A stretch of 64,000 nucleotides of DNA from assembly GCF_021044685.1 (NCBI RefSeq), contig NZ_CP088014.1, positions 7,922,001 through 7,986,000 on the forward strand. The letters run 5' to 3'. The stretch is from Bradyrhizobium daqingense (lineage in GTDB: Bacteria; Pseudomonadota; Alphaproteobacteria; Rhizobiales; Xanthobacteraceae). Of the stretch, positions 34,834 through 44,435 are shown one piece after another (position 1 is the stretch's first letter; each line of letters begins with the position of its first letter). The notes under the pieces are model-generated. The model had not been told where the DNA came from, made no database searches, and worked only from the letters and a program-made list of their open reading frames with translations. A program made the position numbers and the translations under genes.

Positions 34834-37800
34834 CTAGATGATTTGATGGTCATGCTTTGTTACCTCGGCATCAGCAGCGCTGGTGAAGTCGCGCTCGGCG
34901 AGGTTCGCGCGGACGACACCCCCATTACCACGGTGATCGGACGCGATCGCGACATAGACCGCCGGGAGCACGAATAGCGTGATCAGCGTGCCCGCAGACA
35001 TGCCAGCGGCGAGAACGAGTCCGATCGAGAACCGGCTCGCGGCGCCAGCTCCGGTTGCCGTCAACAAGGGTATGAAGCCCGTGACCATTGCCGCCGTGGT
35101 CATTAAGATTGGGCGCAGTCGGACACGCGCCGCCATCTCTATAGCCGAGCGACGGTCAAATCTCTCCTTGAACTGCAGCTCATTGGCGAACTCAACCATT
35201 AGGATGCCGTGCTTTGAAATCAACCCGACCAGTGTCAACAGTCCAACCTGGGTGTAGATGTTCATGGTCGCCCAGCCGAGGAACGGCGGAATCAAGGCGC
35301 CGACCATTGCCATCGGCACGCTGATCATGATGATGAGCGGATCGCGCAGACTTTCGAACTGCGCCGAAAGCACTAAGAATATGATGATGAGGGCAAATGC
35401 AAAGGTAATCGCCAATTGATTACCCTCGTGCACGTACTGGCGGGCGTCGGCCAGGAAGTCGTAACTGAAGCCTGGGGGCAGTTTCTTCGCCTCGGCTTCT
35501 AGGAAATCCACGGCCTGTTCGATCGTGACGCCGGGCATCGGCACGGCCTGAAAGGTCGCGCAGTTGAGCTGGTTGTAGTGGGTGAGCGCATTCGGATCGG
35601 TCGCAGTCTCGGTGGAGACTACGGTAGACAGCGGAAGCATCGATCCCGTCGCAGTCTTCACATAATAGCTTCCGATTGATTGCGGCACTAGCCGTTCCTC
35701 TCGCGGCACCTGCGGGATCACCTCGTAGGAGCGGCCCTGCAGATTGAAGCGGTTGACGTAATTTCCCCCAAGTAAGGTGGCGAGCGCGTTACCGACGATC
35801 TGCATGGTGATGCCAAGCTCGTTAGCCTTCGATCGATCAACCTTGATTCGTACCACCGGCTGGTTGAACTCGAGGTCGGAGTCGCTCACCATGAAGAGGC
35901 CGCTCTTCTGCGCGGCATCCTTCAACTTTGACATCTGCTCGTGGATGGATTGAAAGCCAAGAGTCGAATTGATCACCATCTGGACTGGTAGGCCACCAGA
36001 ACCGCCCGGCAGCGGAGGCAAGCTAAAGGCAAACGCGTTGATGCCTTCGATTTTGGATAGCTCGGCCTGAACAAGCGACTTTAGTACAATCGATGATCGC
36101 TTGCGTTCGTCCCAAGGCTTGAGCAACATGCCGGCCATGCCACTCTGCTGGCCGCCAATGCCATTGAACACGAAGCTCAAGTCAGTCTCTGGAACTTTTT
36201 TCAACGCGCTTTCAAGCTTGGTGCCATAATAGTCGAGGTAGTCGATATTGGCGTATTTCGGCGCCTTAGTTAGCGCGAATATGATACCTTGATCCTCCTC
36301 CGGCGCTAGTTCCTTGGAAATATGCATATAGAGAAAGCCGACAAGTCCCAACATGGTCAGCGCAAATAGGCCGGTAATTGGGCGATAGTCGAGCGAACGG
36401 TCGAGCTTGCGGCCGTACCATCGTGTTACGGCACTGAACCCGCGGTTCACAAGCCTTGCAAATCGTCCCCCCTTGGCGCGCCTCAGGAAGAGAGAGCACA
36501 TCATGGGCGACAGCGTCAAAGCGACCACACCGGACACGATCACCGCTCCTGCCAGCGTGAACGCGAATTCGCGGAACAGGCCACCGGTGAGGCCGCCAAG
36601 GAATCCGATCGGGGCATATACCGCAGCCAAGGTAATCGTCATGGAGATAACCGGACCGACGATCTCGCGCGCGCCCCTTGTAGCAGCCTGTAGCGGAGCC
36701 GCTCCTTCTTCTAAATGGCGATGAATATTCTCCACCACCACGATTGCGTCGTCGACCACGAGGCCGATCGCGAGAACCATCGCAAGGAGCGTCAGGAGGT
36801 TGAATGAGAACCCCAGCGCCAGCATCATGCTGCAGACACCAACGAGAGACAACGGAATAGTAACCACAGGAATGATGACGGACCGCAGCGAGGCCAGGAA
36901 AAGAAAGATCACGACGACCACAACCACGACGGCCTCAATGAGCGTCTTCTTCACTTCGTCGATCGATGATTGAATAAACTTGGATGAGTCGTAGGCCACT
37001 TTCATCTTCAGCGGCGGCGGCAGGTTACGCTCCATTTCAGGAAACAGCGCCCGAACGCCTCGCACTATGTTTAGCGGATTGCCTTCCGGGCTCGCTTGCA
37101 CGCCGACAAAGACCGCGTGGTCGCCGTTCATCGTGACGGTAGTGTCCGTCATCTGCGCGGCAAGTTCGACTACCGCAATGTCTTCCATGCGCACAAAGCC
37201 ACCGTCATTCGCCTTGACAATCATACGCTTGAAATCGTCAACACTCCGCAAATCCGTATTTGCTGTGACATCGGAGATAGTGAAATAGCCCTTGGTCTGG
37301 CCTGCCGCAGCCTGGAAGTTGTTAGCTGCGATTGCAGCCGAAACTTCAGCCGGCGATATGCCATGCCCAGCCATTTTCGCAGGGTCTAGCCATAGCCGCA
37401 TCGCAAAACTCTGGCCGCCTAGGATGTCAGCCGCTGAAACGCCGTCGACGGTTGAGATAACCGGTTGCACGACGCGCGTGAGGTAGTCGGTGATCGCACT
37501 GGCCGCTAGCTCATCGCTGGAGAAAGCGATATACATGACAGCATTCGTCTGACCGCTCGACTTCGTGACGACTGGATCGTTTGATTCCTTCGGGATCAGG
37601 TATTTGACTGAGTTGACCTTGGAGAGCACCTCCGTGAGCGCTTCGTTTGGATTGAAGTTCAGCTTGATGTAAACTTGAATAGTCGAGACACCAAGCATAG
37701 ACGAGGAACTGATGTAGTCGACGCCTTCGGCGGACGCGACTGCTTGCTCCAGGGGAGTGGTGATGAACCCCTGGATCATGTCGGCCGAGGCGCCAGGATA

Positions 37801-37950
37801 GGCAGTCGTGATATTGATGACCGTATTGGTTAGCTTCGGATATTGCCGGATCGGCAGTAGGACCGCGGCGCGCAAGCCGATCAGCAAGATCAGGAAACTC
37901 ACGACGATTGACAATACCGGACGTTTGATGAAAAGCGCGGTAAATGTCAT
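34834..37950 (-). CDS. RND-type efflux pump inner-membrane subunit (HAE1 family, NolG-like)
   Basis: A 1038-residue protein of AcrB type with 12 predicted membrane helices. It begins MTFTALFIKRPVLSIVVSF. Its GLVVDDAIVVVENI segment in helix 4 contains the paired Asp residues of the proton relay. Two large periplasmic loops follow helices 1 and 7. It exports drugs or lipophilic compounds, driven by protons, with a membrane-fusion protein and an outer-membrane channel; neither partner gene is in the window. In rhizobia, NolG and RagC are symbiosis-island members of this family, and the location beside nodulation genes makes such a role plausible. The frame is complete. Confidence 0.85.
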   Translation of the reverse strand: MTFTALFIKRPVLSIVVSFLILLIGLRAAVLLPIRQYPKLTNTVINITTAYPGASADMIQGFITTPLEQAVASAEGVDYISSSSMLGVSTIQVYIKLNFNPNEALTEVLSKVNSVKYLIPKESNDPVVTKSSGQTNAVMYIAFSSDELAASAITDYLTRVVQPVISTVDGVSAADILGGQSFAMRLWLDPAKMAGHGISPAEVSAAIAANNFQAAAGQTKGYFTISDVTANTDLRSVDDFKRMIVKANDGGFVRMEDIAVVELAAQMTDTTVTMNGDHAVFVGVQASPEGNPLNIVRGVRALFPEMERNLPPPLKMKVAYDSSKFIQSSIDEVKKTLIEAVVVVVVVIFLFLASLRSVIIPVVTIPLSLVGVCSMMLALGFSFNLLTLLAMVLAIGLVVDDAIVVVENIHRHLEEGAAPLQAATRGAREIVGPVISMTITLAAVYAPIGFLGGLTGGLFREFAFTLAGAVIVSGVVALTLSPMMCSLFLRRAKGGRFARLVNRGFSAVTRWYGRKLDRSLDYRPITGLFALTMLGLVGFLYMHISKELAPEEDQGIIFALTKAPKYANIDYLDYYGTKLESALKKVPETDLSFVFNGIGGQQSGMAGMLLKPWDERKRSSIVLKSLVQAELSKIEGINAFAFSLPPLPGGSGGLPVQMVINSTLGFQSIHEQMSKLKDAAQKSGLFMVSDSDLEFNQPVVRIKVDRSKANELGITMQIVGNALATLLGGNYVNRFNLQGRSYEVIPQVPREERLVPQSIGSYYVKTATGSMLPLSTVVSTETATDPNALTHYNQLNCATFQAVPMPGVTIEQAVDFLEAEAKKLPPGFSYDFLADARQYVHEGNQLAITFAFALIIIFLVLSAQFESLRDPLIIMISVPMAMVGALIPPFLGWATMNIYTQVGLLTLVGLISKHGILMVEFANELQFKERFDRRSAIEMAARVRLRPILMTTAAMVTGFIPLLTATGAGAASRFSIGLVLAAGMSAGTLITLFVLPAVYVAIASDHRGNGGVVRANLAERDFTSAADAEVTKHDHQII

Positions 37951-38735
37951 GTCAACTCGTATTCGGGATTGGGATGTAAATCTGCCACCAACTTTAAGGC
38001 AATGGTCAGCAATGCGGCGACTGTGCTAGAGCCCCCGCTGTAGAGCTCGTGCCCTTTTTGCGTTTATCGGCGAAAGGCCCGACAAGAATAGTTGATTAGA
38101 ACGCAACGACTTCTAGCCGGGCATTAGTTCAGGCTTCGCACTTCGACATCGGAATTACAAACGACCTGACCGGTACTCAACTCTACAAAGGTAAGTGAGT
38201 GATATAGCATCGGCTGCAAAGCACTATACCAAGGTTTATCGAGTTCGCCGCTGATCACCGTCGCAAGACTTGCGGAGTTGCTAAACACAAATTCTTAGCC
38301 CCGCATATTCAGTGCGCGCCCGCTATCGCTTCGCTAACTCGCCGAACAAAGCCGTCTCGGGGCTTGCCCTCTGCTGCCAGTTCGATATGCCTCTCGGAAC
38401 AGTGCTTTGAGCGTTTCTGTCAGCTCAATAAGCTGCGCTCTGGCTTGTCCACGCCTTGCGCTACCGAGTTGGCAACGCCAATACCACTTTGTCGATCCGA
38501 CGCGTTGAGCCAACGTAGGCGGCCGTACATAGCGCCGCGGGGAGTCGCAGTGGACTATCGGCGGTTTTGGGCGTGTCACCGTCGATAAGTCAAGATACTG
38601 CAATGTGTCAACCGCCTCCAAATGCCTTGGCAGCCGCAATCAGCTTTTGTACGTTGCACTCTCCAGACCGAAAATCATCGAGCGCCGCGGGCAGCCCCTG
38701 GTTGATTGCAAGGGCCTGCTGCGCGCTTCCTAGCT
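37951..38735. other. Intergenic stretch, no supportable gene
   Basis: It contains a short motif at 38216-38236 (CAAAGCACTATACCAAGGTTT) resembling the 3' half of the nod-box-like site at 31980-31998. Minus- and plus-strand frames at 38334-38639 have no recognisable content. Confidence 0.4.
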
Positions 38736-38739
38736 GAGA

Positions 38740-39262
38740 TAGCGATTGCGACTACTCATGGCGGGCCCATCCTTTTCACGAACCGTCGGTACGGTGACGA
38801 TCTCGATCGGGACATTGAGATCAACCACCATGCGACGCACGACTACGCATTAATGAACATCCTTCTGGCCAAAAAAGCGACGTGGGGCTGCACCATGTTG
38901 AACAACTTGCAGACGACAGTCGCCACACCGCGAAAATGTTCGGGCCTGAAAGCGCCGCATAGAGGTTTCGCGAGGTCGCCAGGTCCAACAAAGGTTTCGA
39001 AATTGCTCGGATAGACTTCCTGTGCATCGGGCGCGAAGAGGATCGCAACACCAGATCCCGGCACAGTTCTTCATCGCGCAAGAAGTCGCGCAGATAGGTG
39101 CTGAGATCTTCATTTGCTCCGAACTGAGTGGGGTTAACGAAGATGCTGACGACGGTCACATCGCATTTTGCTTGGCTCGCTGCGATCAGCGCCAGGTGGC
39201 CATCGTGGAGATAGCCCACCGTCGGCACAATCCGGCCCTTTGATTGGCACTGCGGGATTTTG
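38740..39262 (-). pseudogene. panC: panC (pantoate-beta-alanine ligase) pseudogene
   Basis: VPTVGYLHDGHLALIAAS (with the HxGH-like ATP site) and VSIFVNPTQFGANEDLSTYL are diagnostic of PanC. The register changes after this (next part PSNFETFVGPGDLAKPLCGA and HFRGVATVVCKLFNMVQPH) and again further on (VVVRRMVVDLNVPIEIVTVP). At least two frameshifts plus loss of the 3' end destroy it. Its 5' end, ITSVAELRRTLAKS, overlaps the end of panB. Confidence 0.8.
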
Positions 39263-39279
39263 CGAGAGTGCGGCGAAGT

Positions 39280-40166
39280 TCAGCGACGCTCGTGATAATT
39301 TGAGGTGGATGGCGCCCAGTTGGCAATTGCCTCCCCAACGCCTTCGGGAAGCCGATAGGACTCTTGCGGGCCGGGGAACGCGCCACGGCGGACATCCGCT
39401 GCCCCGCGCGAAAGCGCATCATGGAACTGCTGAAAGCCTTCCGTATAGGCGGGAACGAATTTGGGGCGATGACCTTCGGTTTGGCCCAGCACGTCATGAA
39501 ACAGAGCACCTGCTCTGAACAGTCTGGGCCCGAGCCGATTCCGATCGTCGGTATTGTCAAGGAATCGCTTACTCGAGCAGTAAGCTCAGCCGGAGTGCCC
39601 TCCAATACCAAAGCGAAACAGCTGGCCTCCTGCAGACGATGAGCATCATCGAGCAAACGCAGCGCTTCATCCACTTTGCGGCCCTGCACTTTGAAGCCGC
39701 CCATGACATTAACGCTCTGCGGAATAAGACCGAGATGACCCATCACGGGAATCTCGCAATCGACAATGGCACGCACCATCTCGATTCTTTTGCCACCGCC
39801 CTCGAGTCTCGCCGCAGCTGCTCCTCGCTGCAGAAATCCGCCAGCATTTCGTATGGTCTCCTCAACGCTGACGTGGAAGCTAAGAAAGGACATATCGGCG
39901 ACGAGCAAGGCACGCGGTTTGCTGCGTACGGCGGCTTCGAGGTGATGGTTCATCATCGCAACACTTACTGGAGGCGTGTTTTCGAATCCAAGGCAGACGT
40001 TACCCCCGCTGTCACCGACGAGACTGATATCGATGGAAGGATCCGGGATAGGCGCCGCAACCGCGTCGTAGGCAGTCGTCATGACTAGACGCCGGCCGTC
40101 CTGCTTCCACCGCTGCAGGAGGGGAATTGTGATGCGGTCGACCGGTTGCTCCGAAACGCGACTCAT
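39280..40166 (-). pseudogene. panB: panB (ketopantoate hydroxymethyltransferase) pseudogene
   Basis: From ATG 40166 it reads a PanB N-terminus with LVMTTAYDAVAAP, LVGDSGGNVCLGF and a metal/substrate region ALLVADMSFLSFH. Compared with active PanB (VGDSLGMVVLG) the loop is altered. Near 39500 the register slips; the native C-terminus (VLGQTEGHRPKFVPAYTEGF) is in another frame ending at 39280. With panC it formed a panBC operon for pantothenate synthesis. Confidence 0.8.
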
Positions 40167-40941
40167 TTGAACTCAGTTCGATTTTTAGCTGCGAACTGAC
40201 AAAGCTTTGAACTTCAACCAACTCGCCGCCTATTGCAAAGTTATAGCGATCCCCAGCGCTCGAGTTGATCGAGTATCCCACGCGATCAGCAGTCTGGTTG
40301 CTACAATTCTTCAGCGTCAATCCGCTCTTCGTCGCTGTCCAAGAAGGACAAAGGGCAAAAAGTGAGTTGCGTATGGGCTTGGTGGATCCGCGCACCAGCG
40401 CCGTTGAGAACACACCATCGCGAGGCACGTGCGCGAGAATGACATAGGTCGAAGTCGCCCATAGGAGTTCTTGTTCCATATCTCCACAAGCCCATCGGTG
40501 GAATGGCCACTTCGAAATAAGGATGTGGATCGAGGGTACCCGCTGACGCACGAGCTGCGTACGGCGCGCAACTTGCCGTCGCAGGGCCATAGTGCGCTGA
40601 TCGGGTACCCAGACCTCCGGAAGAAATCCGGTGGCGTACAACTTCGCGAGCACGGCGGCATCAATCGCATCCGTCTTGATCTTTGCGTACGCGATCAACC
40701 GCACCTGCTTCGGGTTGGCGATGACAACACGGTCGACATACGGCGCCAGAACTTCGACAACGGCCGCGGCATTGCCAGTCGCCTCGACGACCACGTGATC
40801 ATCATGGGTGAGTTCCTTCCTGGCGAAAGCCTCCAAGCTGTCACGAGTCATGGGAATGCGGCCGAGCTTCGTTAGATGTCGCTCGAGCAGCGCCACGGCC
40901 TCGGCCGCCACGCGATGGATGTCCATGCCAATGATGCGCAT
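40167..40941 (-). mobile_element. IS110-family transposase, C-terminally truncated
   Basis: From ATG 40941: MRIIGMDIHRVAAEAVALLE (first DEDD Asp), VVVEATGNAAAVVEVL, and KIKTDAIDAAVLAKLYATGF, typical of the RuvC-like domain of IS110/IS1111. After about residue 135 (near 40535) the frame continues into an unrelated sequence with no transposase Ser domain. The sequence between 40190 and 40470 (for example NFAIGGELVEVQSFVSSQLK) looks like a different, unrecognised protein fragment. Confidence 0.75.
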
Positions 40942-41119
40942 CTCTCCCTCCATGGTCAGTGCGAAAGGGAGCTGCGGGCAACACGACAATTACGGATCCG
41001 CGCTCGCAGCGCATCCGGGCTAGTCGCAGGGGCGGCCAGATAACGACCTCGAACTCGCAGTTCATGTCAGTGCGACGGCCTGCCCGCACTTGCGTGCTCC
41101 CGGTGCCCCGAGGCCCGGA

Positions 41120-41385
41120 TCGGTCTACGCTAATGGGCTAGATCGAGTCTGGAAACACGGGACACCGGCTACATCATGCCGGATAACGCGTTCATCGAGG
41201 CTTTCAACGGCCGCTTCCGGGCCGAATGCCTCAACACCCACTGGTTCCTCAGCCTTGCGGACGCCCAGCAAAAAGTGGAGACTTGGCGCAGATACTACAA
41301 CGAAGAGCGGCCCCATGGCGCGATCGGCAATCGACCGCCGATTTTGCTGCAAAACCACGTCGGCGCATCCAGCCCGCCAACGTGA
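41120..41385 (+). mobile_element. IS3-family OrfB C-terminal fragment
   Basis: DNAFIEAFNGRFRAECLNTH, then FLSLADAQQKVETWRRYYNE and RPHGAIG, is the end of an IS3 DDE transposase with the catalytic Glu in FIEAFN. About 70 residues remain. The 5' part of the element is absent. Confidence 0.8.
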
Positions 41386-41389
41386 TCAC

Positions 41390-42234
41390 GGCGAAAAACT
41401 CTAGTTCTGGATGGTCCAAAGTTCGGTCTCGCTGCATAACCCCGGGAAATTCCAGCAATGGCTGGCCTAGTTTCCGGGAGCACTTCAGCGGCAAGCAGCC
41501 ATCGACGTGTGGTGTGGGTCATTCTGGGGTGAGGCGTTCAGAACTACTGACGGCTCGGGACAATCCTATAGCCGACACAATCACCGCGAGTAAGCCCCGC
41601 AGCGGTCTCCCGCCGGCGCAGACAGATCTCCCGACTTTCCGGTCCCGATTTTTTAGCGACCTAGAATCGCCGCGCAACGATTTCACGCATTTCCCACATA
41701 ACGTGAAGGAAAACTTCATGAAACGCATCATATGCGCATTTTTTGCCGCGCTGATGCTCCTTGTCGCCGATTTGGCACATGCCGCAGCAAGTATCCGGGC
41801 GGCATTCCAATTATGGTTGATGATACTGATCCCGGTAGATGGCAGTCGCGATGATAATCAGCGCAGGAGGGCCTTCGTGCGCTGTCTTTCTGCGCCGCTT
41901 CTTCCGCGTTAAACGGGACCGTCATCTTTCTTGGATATTCGCGCTGGCCAATCTCGTGCAGCTCGCGGCCAACAGCCCAACTAAAGAGATTTGCACATGA
42001 GGTTTCACGGCGCTCATAGGTCTCCTGGCGTCTACCACGCTTGCCGTTGCATTTTTGTGGACTTCGCGGTGACAACATGCAGACGCGCTTCGTCATATTC
42101 GATCGTGGCTGTATGCACCTCCGAGGCGATAGGCTAAGCGATTGATTTCTGAGGTATGTGATAATCACACGATCGAGGCCGATTACGGGATCGATCATTC
42201 GCAGCGTTGTTTGGCAAGCGGGTTGGGACACTTG
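41390..42234. other. Mostly non-coding stretch with one small secreted-protein frame
   Basis: Apart from the signal-peptide frame at 41718-41912 no gene could be supported. The frames at 41728-42231 (minus) and 41519-41731 (minus) have no motif. Confidence 0.4.
41718..41912 (+). CDS. Small protein with signal peptide, possibly truncated
   Basis: MKRIICAFFAALMLLVADLA followed by HAAAS is a typical Sec signal with an AxA cleavage site. A purine-rich AAGGAAA precedes the ATG. The remaining 40 residues are basic and unremarkable; the alternative register (KYPGGIPIMVDDTDPGRW) looks equally protein-like, so a frameshift after the signal peptide is possible. No family is recognised. Confidence 0.4.
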   Translation: MKRIICAFFAALMLLVADLAHAAASIRAAFQLWLMILIPVDGSRDDNQRRRAFVRCLSAPLLPR

Positions 42235-42618
42235 ATGCGAACGATTCTTATAGCTCTAAGTATTTGGCTGTTGATCAACGTCCTCTTTGTACTAGTCATG
42301 TTTCCCCCGCGCAAACCGCGGAAATCTAGCCGTCAGAGCGGCACCGCCGGTAGGCTTTCACCCGCATTAATTAAGGAGAACGCCGAACTATCAAGCGAAG
42401 AGGATGATAGCTCTTCTCTTCGCCACGTTGTCATCGCGATCGGGCTGGGCGTCTTCTTTTCGCTGACGCCGCATTTGCTTCAGGCTTACGATGCTATCAA
42501 CGAGTTCGTTAACCGTCGCCGATCAAGACGAAACGCTTCGGCGACCCATCACAGCCTTGATCAGCACGCTGACGAAGTCTCCGATGTTGAGACCGGCCAG
42601 GACAAGAACCGTCGGTAG
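42235..42618 (+). CDS. Hypothetical membrane protein
   Basis: From ATG 42235: MRTILIALSIWLLINVLFVL (first membrane helix), a charged linker, a second hydrophobic stretch HVVIAIGLGVFFSLTPHLLQ, and a basic/acidic tail. The length is 127 residues. The frame is open 93 nt upstream, but this ATG puts the helix at the N-terminus. No family is recognised. Confidence 0.5.
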   Translation: MRTILIALSIWLLINVLFVLVMFPPRKPRKSSRQSGTAGRLSPALIKENAELSSEEDDSSSLRHVVIAIGLGVFFSLTPHLLQAYDAINEFVNRRRSRRNASATHHSLDQHADEVSDVETGQDKNRR

Positions 42619-42925
42619 TCACCATTCGGGATGAATGTTCAATCCCATTAAGTCGTAGTCGGTCAGTGTTTCGCCGCCCGTGTCGCATTGGTGCTTTCCG
42701 GCGAATTGATCCACTTTTAGCAGTGGGCTCGGCGCGCGGCCGCCAGGAACCATGTCGGGGTAACGGTGCCGGGGGGCTCGACGGAGTCCGACTCCGCCGC
42801 GATCCAGCGCTACCTGGCGCATATGCGCCGCATTCCGTTGCCTAATGCGAGATAAGAGCAGCGAACATGACCTCAAGTTGAACCACACTACATGATCTTT
42901 AAGCGACTAATTTTGGGGCTTCAAT
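42619..42925. other. Short intergenic, no supportable gene
   Basis: A minus-strand frame at 42619-42888 lacks motifs and a ribosome site and is not called. Confidence 0.35.
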
Positions 42926-43318
42926 ATGAAGAGACTTCTGGGGCTTTTGCTGCTCGCCCAATCCTTCTTGCTTTCCGCCGAGGCCATGGCGCAGGGGCTT
43001 CCCGCTCCCTCATACTGGAAAAATGAACGAGGTTCGGAACTGCTTATTTGGTCCGCCAATAGCGGGACGATACAAGGGACTTTCACAAACCATGCTCAAG
43101 GGTTTGCGTGCCAGGGCATCCCGTATCCTGCAGCGGGATCCGTTAGTCCAACCGGCTTGTATTTTGTTGTTACCTTTGCCCAGTGCAATTCCTTTACCCG
43201 CTGGGTTGGAACAATTAAGGGGTCTCAGATGCCAACGTCTTGGACGCTGTTCTACGTTGATAACAAAGGCAAGCCTAGCAGGTTGAAGGGTGCGGATATA
43301 TTCACGCGCGTATGGTAG
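42926..43318 (+). CDS. Secreted avidin-family (bradavidin-like) biotin-binding protein
   Basis: A 130-residue protein. Residues 1-22 (MKRLLGLLLLAQSFLLSAEA) are a Sec signal. The mature part has the avidin barrel pattern: SYWKNERGSELLI, GTIQGTFTN, QGIPYPAAGSV, TRWVGTIKG and TSWTLFYV. Trp residues in W-x-G and S-W correspond to biotin-pocket positions, and two Cys (in ACQG and QCNS) could form a disulphide. Bradyrhizobium carries bradavidins of this type. It probably binds free biotin in the periplasm or outside the cell. The frame is intact. Confidence 0.85.
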   Translation: MKRLLGLLLLAQSFLLSAEAMAQGLPAPSYWKNERGSELLIWSANSGTIQGTFTNHAQGFACQGIPYPAAGSVSPTGLYFVVTFAQCNSFTRWVGTIKGSQMPTSWTLFYVDNKGKPSRLKGADIFTRVW

Positions 43319-43452
43319 TTTTCAATCTTCCTGCAAACGCAGCGACCTAAGATTTGAAGATCGCTCTCGCGACGTCTGCACTCCGAAGCGGCGTGTGACG
43401 CTGAGCCCGGCGCGCGCGGGCCCAGCGTCGCGCCGACGCGGCGGATTTCGGC

Positions 43453-43552
43453 CTATTCTCCGCCCTCGTAGAAGAGCTCGAGCGGCAGGTTGACCAGCAC
43501 CGATCCAGTCCCGAGCAGTTGCATTCGGCGGTTCGGGTGGTAGACACTTCGC
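43453..43552 (-). pseudogene. C-terminal tail of a gene cut by IS5
   Basis: On the minus strand the reading frame emerging from the IS5 boundary is YHPNRRMQLLGTGSVLVNLP followed by LELFYEGGE and a stop. It looks coding but is too short to name. It may be the far end of the membrane-protein gene whose start lies on the other side of the IS, at 44436-44810. Confidence 0.35.
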
Positions 43553-43564
43553 TAGGGTCCAGAC

Positions 43565-44017
43565 TCAATTGAGCCAATATGCGACGAGAGCGGCGAGATG
43601 AACAGCGGCCAAAAAATTACGGGCGAGCTTGTCATATCGCGTGGCGATGCGCCGGAAGTCCTTGAGCCTGCAAAAGCAGCGTTCGATGACATTTCGTCCT
43701 TTGTAGGCGCGTTTGTTGAAGCGATGGATGACGACACGGTTAGATTTATTGGGGATTACGGGCTTGGCGCCACGACGAATGATTGCGCCGCGAAGCTTGT
43801 CGCCATCATACCCTTTGTCGGCGAGGAGCACGCTCATGGGTGGCGCGAGCGCCAGGACATCGGGAGCCGCAGCGATATCGGCATCTTGGCCTGGAGTCAG
43901 ATGCAGGACGACCGGCCGGCAGAGCGGATCGCTCAGCGCATGGATTTTTGTCGTGCGGCCTCCGCGCGAGCGGCCGATTGCTTGATTGTGCTCCCCCCTT
44001 TTCCGCCGGAGGCACAC
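43565..44017 (-). CDS. IS5-family transposase, second frame (copy 2)
   Basis: 150 residues. It differs from copy 1 by two residues (MCLRRKRG for MWLRRKRG, and ERCFCRL for ERCFGRL). It holds the second catalytic Asp and the Glu. Confidence 0.85.
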   Translation of the reverse strand: MCLRRKRGEHNQAIGRSRGGRTTKIHALSDPLCRPVVLHLTPGQDADIAAAPDVLALAPPMSVLLADKGYDGDKLRGAIIRRGAKPVIPNKSNRVVIHRFNKRAYKGRNVIERCFCRLKDFRRIATRYDKLARNFLAAVHLAALVAYWLN

Positions 44018-44325
44018 CGGTGAGCTTTAATCGAGGTCGAGTCGAGCGACAGTACGACGCCGTCTTCGCCAGGCTTGGCCAGCGCTTCGAAGATTGCGCA
44101 CCATCGTCCTCGCTTGGCCCAGCGATTGAAGCGATTGTAGATCGTCGTGTAAGGGCCGTATTCACCTGGACAATCACGCCATCGTGCACCCGATTGCAGC
44201 ACGTGAATGATGCCGCTGACGATGCGTCGGTCGTCGTCCCGATCCGGCCCCGTCAGTCCCCTCGGCAGATGCGGTTCGATACGCGCCCATTGCCTGTCGT
44301 TCAGCCAAAACAAACCAGCGCGCAT
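43933..44325 (-). CDS. IS5-family transposase, first frame (copy 2)
   Basis: 130 residues. It differs from copy 1 by a few residues (for example GIIHVLQ and RDCPGEYG). It overlaps the second frame by about 85 nt. Confidence 0.85.
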   Translation of the reverse strand: MRAGLFWLNDRQWARIEPHLPRGLTGPDRDDDRRIVSGIIHVLQSGARWRDCPGEYGPYTTIYNRFNRWAKRGRWCAIFEALAKPGEDGVVLSLDSTSIKAHRCASGGKGGSTIKQSAARAEAARQKSMR

Positions 44326-44435
44326 TCTCTCGCCCCCGAATCAACACGTAGGCAAGAGAATCACGTGGCGCTATTTAGGTACAGACCCTAATACTTCGGT
44401 TCGAAGCGCGCTACTCTGCGCGTCATCCCTGAGCT

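Larger units (their letters stand above)
43554..44391 (-). mobile_element. IS5-family insertion sequence, copy 2
   Basis: Nearly identical to the element at 15816-16654, with the same TAGGGTC-type ends and the same two overlapping frames. Two copies in direct orientation 27.7 kb apart could recombine and delete the DNA between them, including nodM and noeL-nolK. Confidence 0.85.

Noticed and set aside
38416..38445. GTCAGCTCAATAAGCT, resembling a tts box
   Set aside because: It lacks TCGAA in the core and the CCTA half, and no supportable gene follows.
42619..42888. 89-residue minus-strand frame
   Set aside because: There is no ribosome site, motif or family resemblance, and its composition is atypical.
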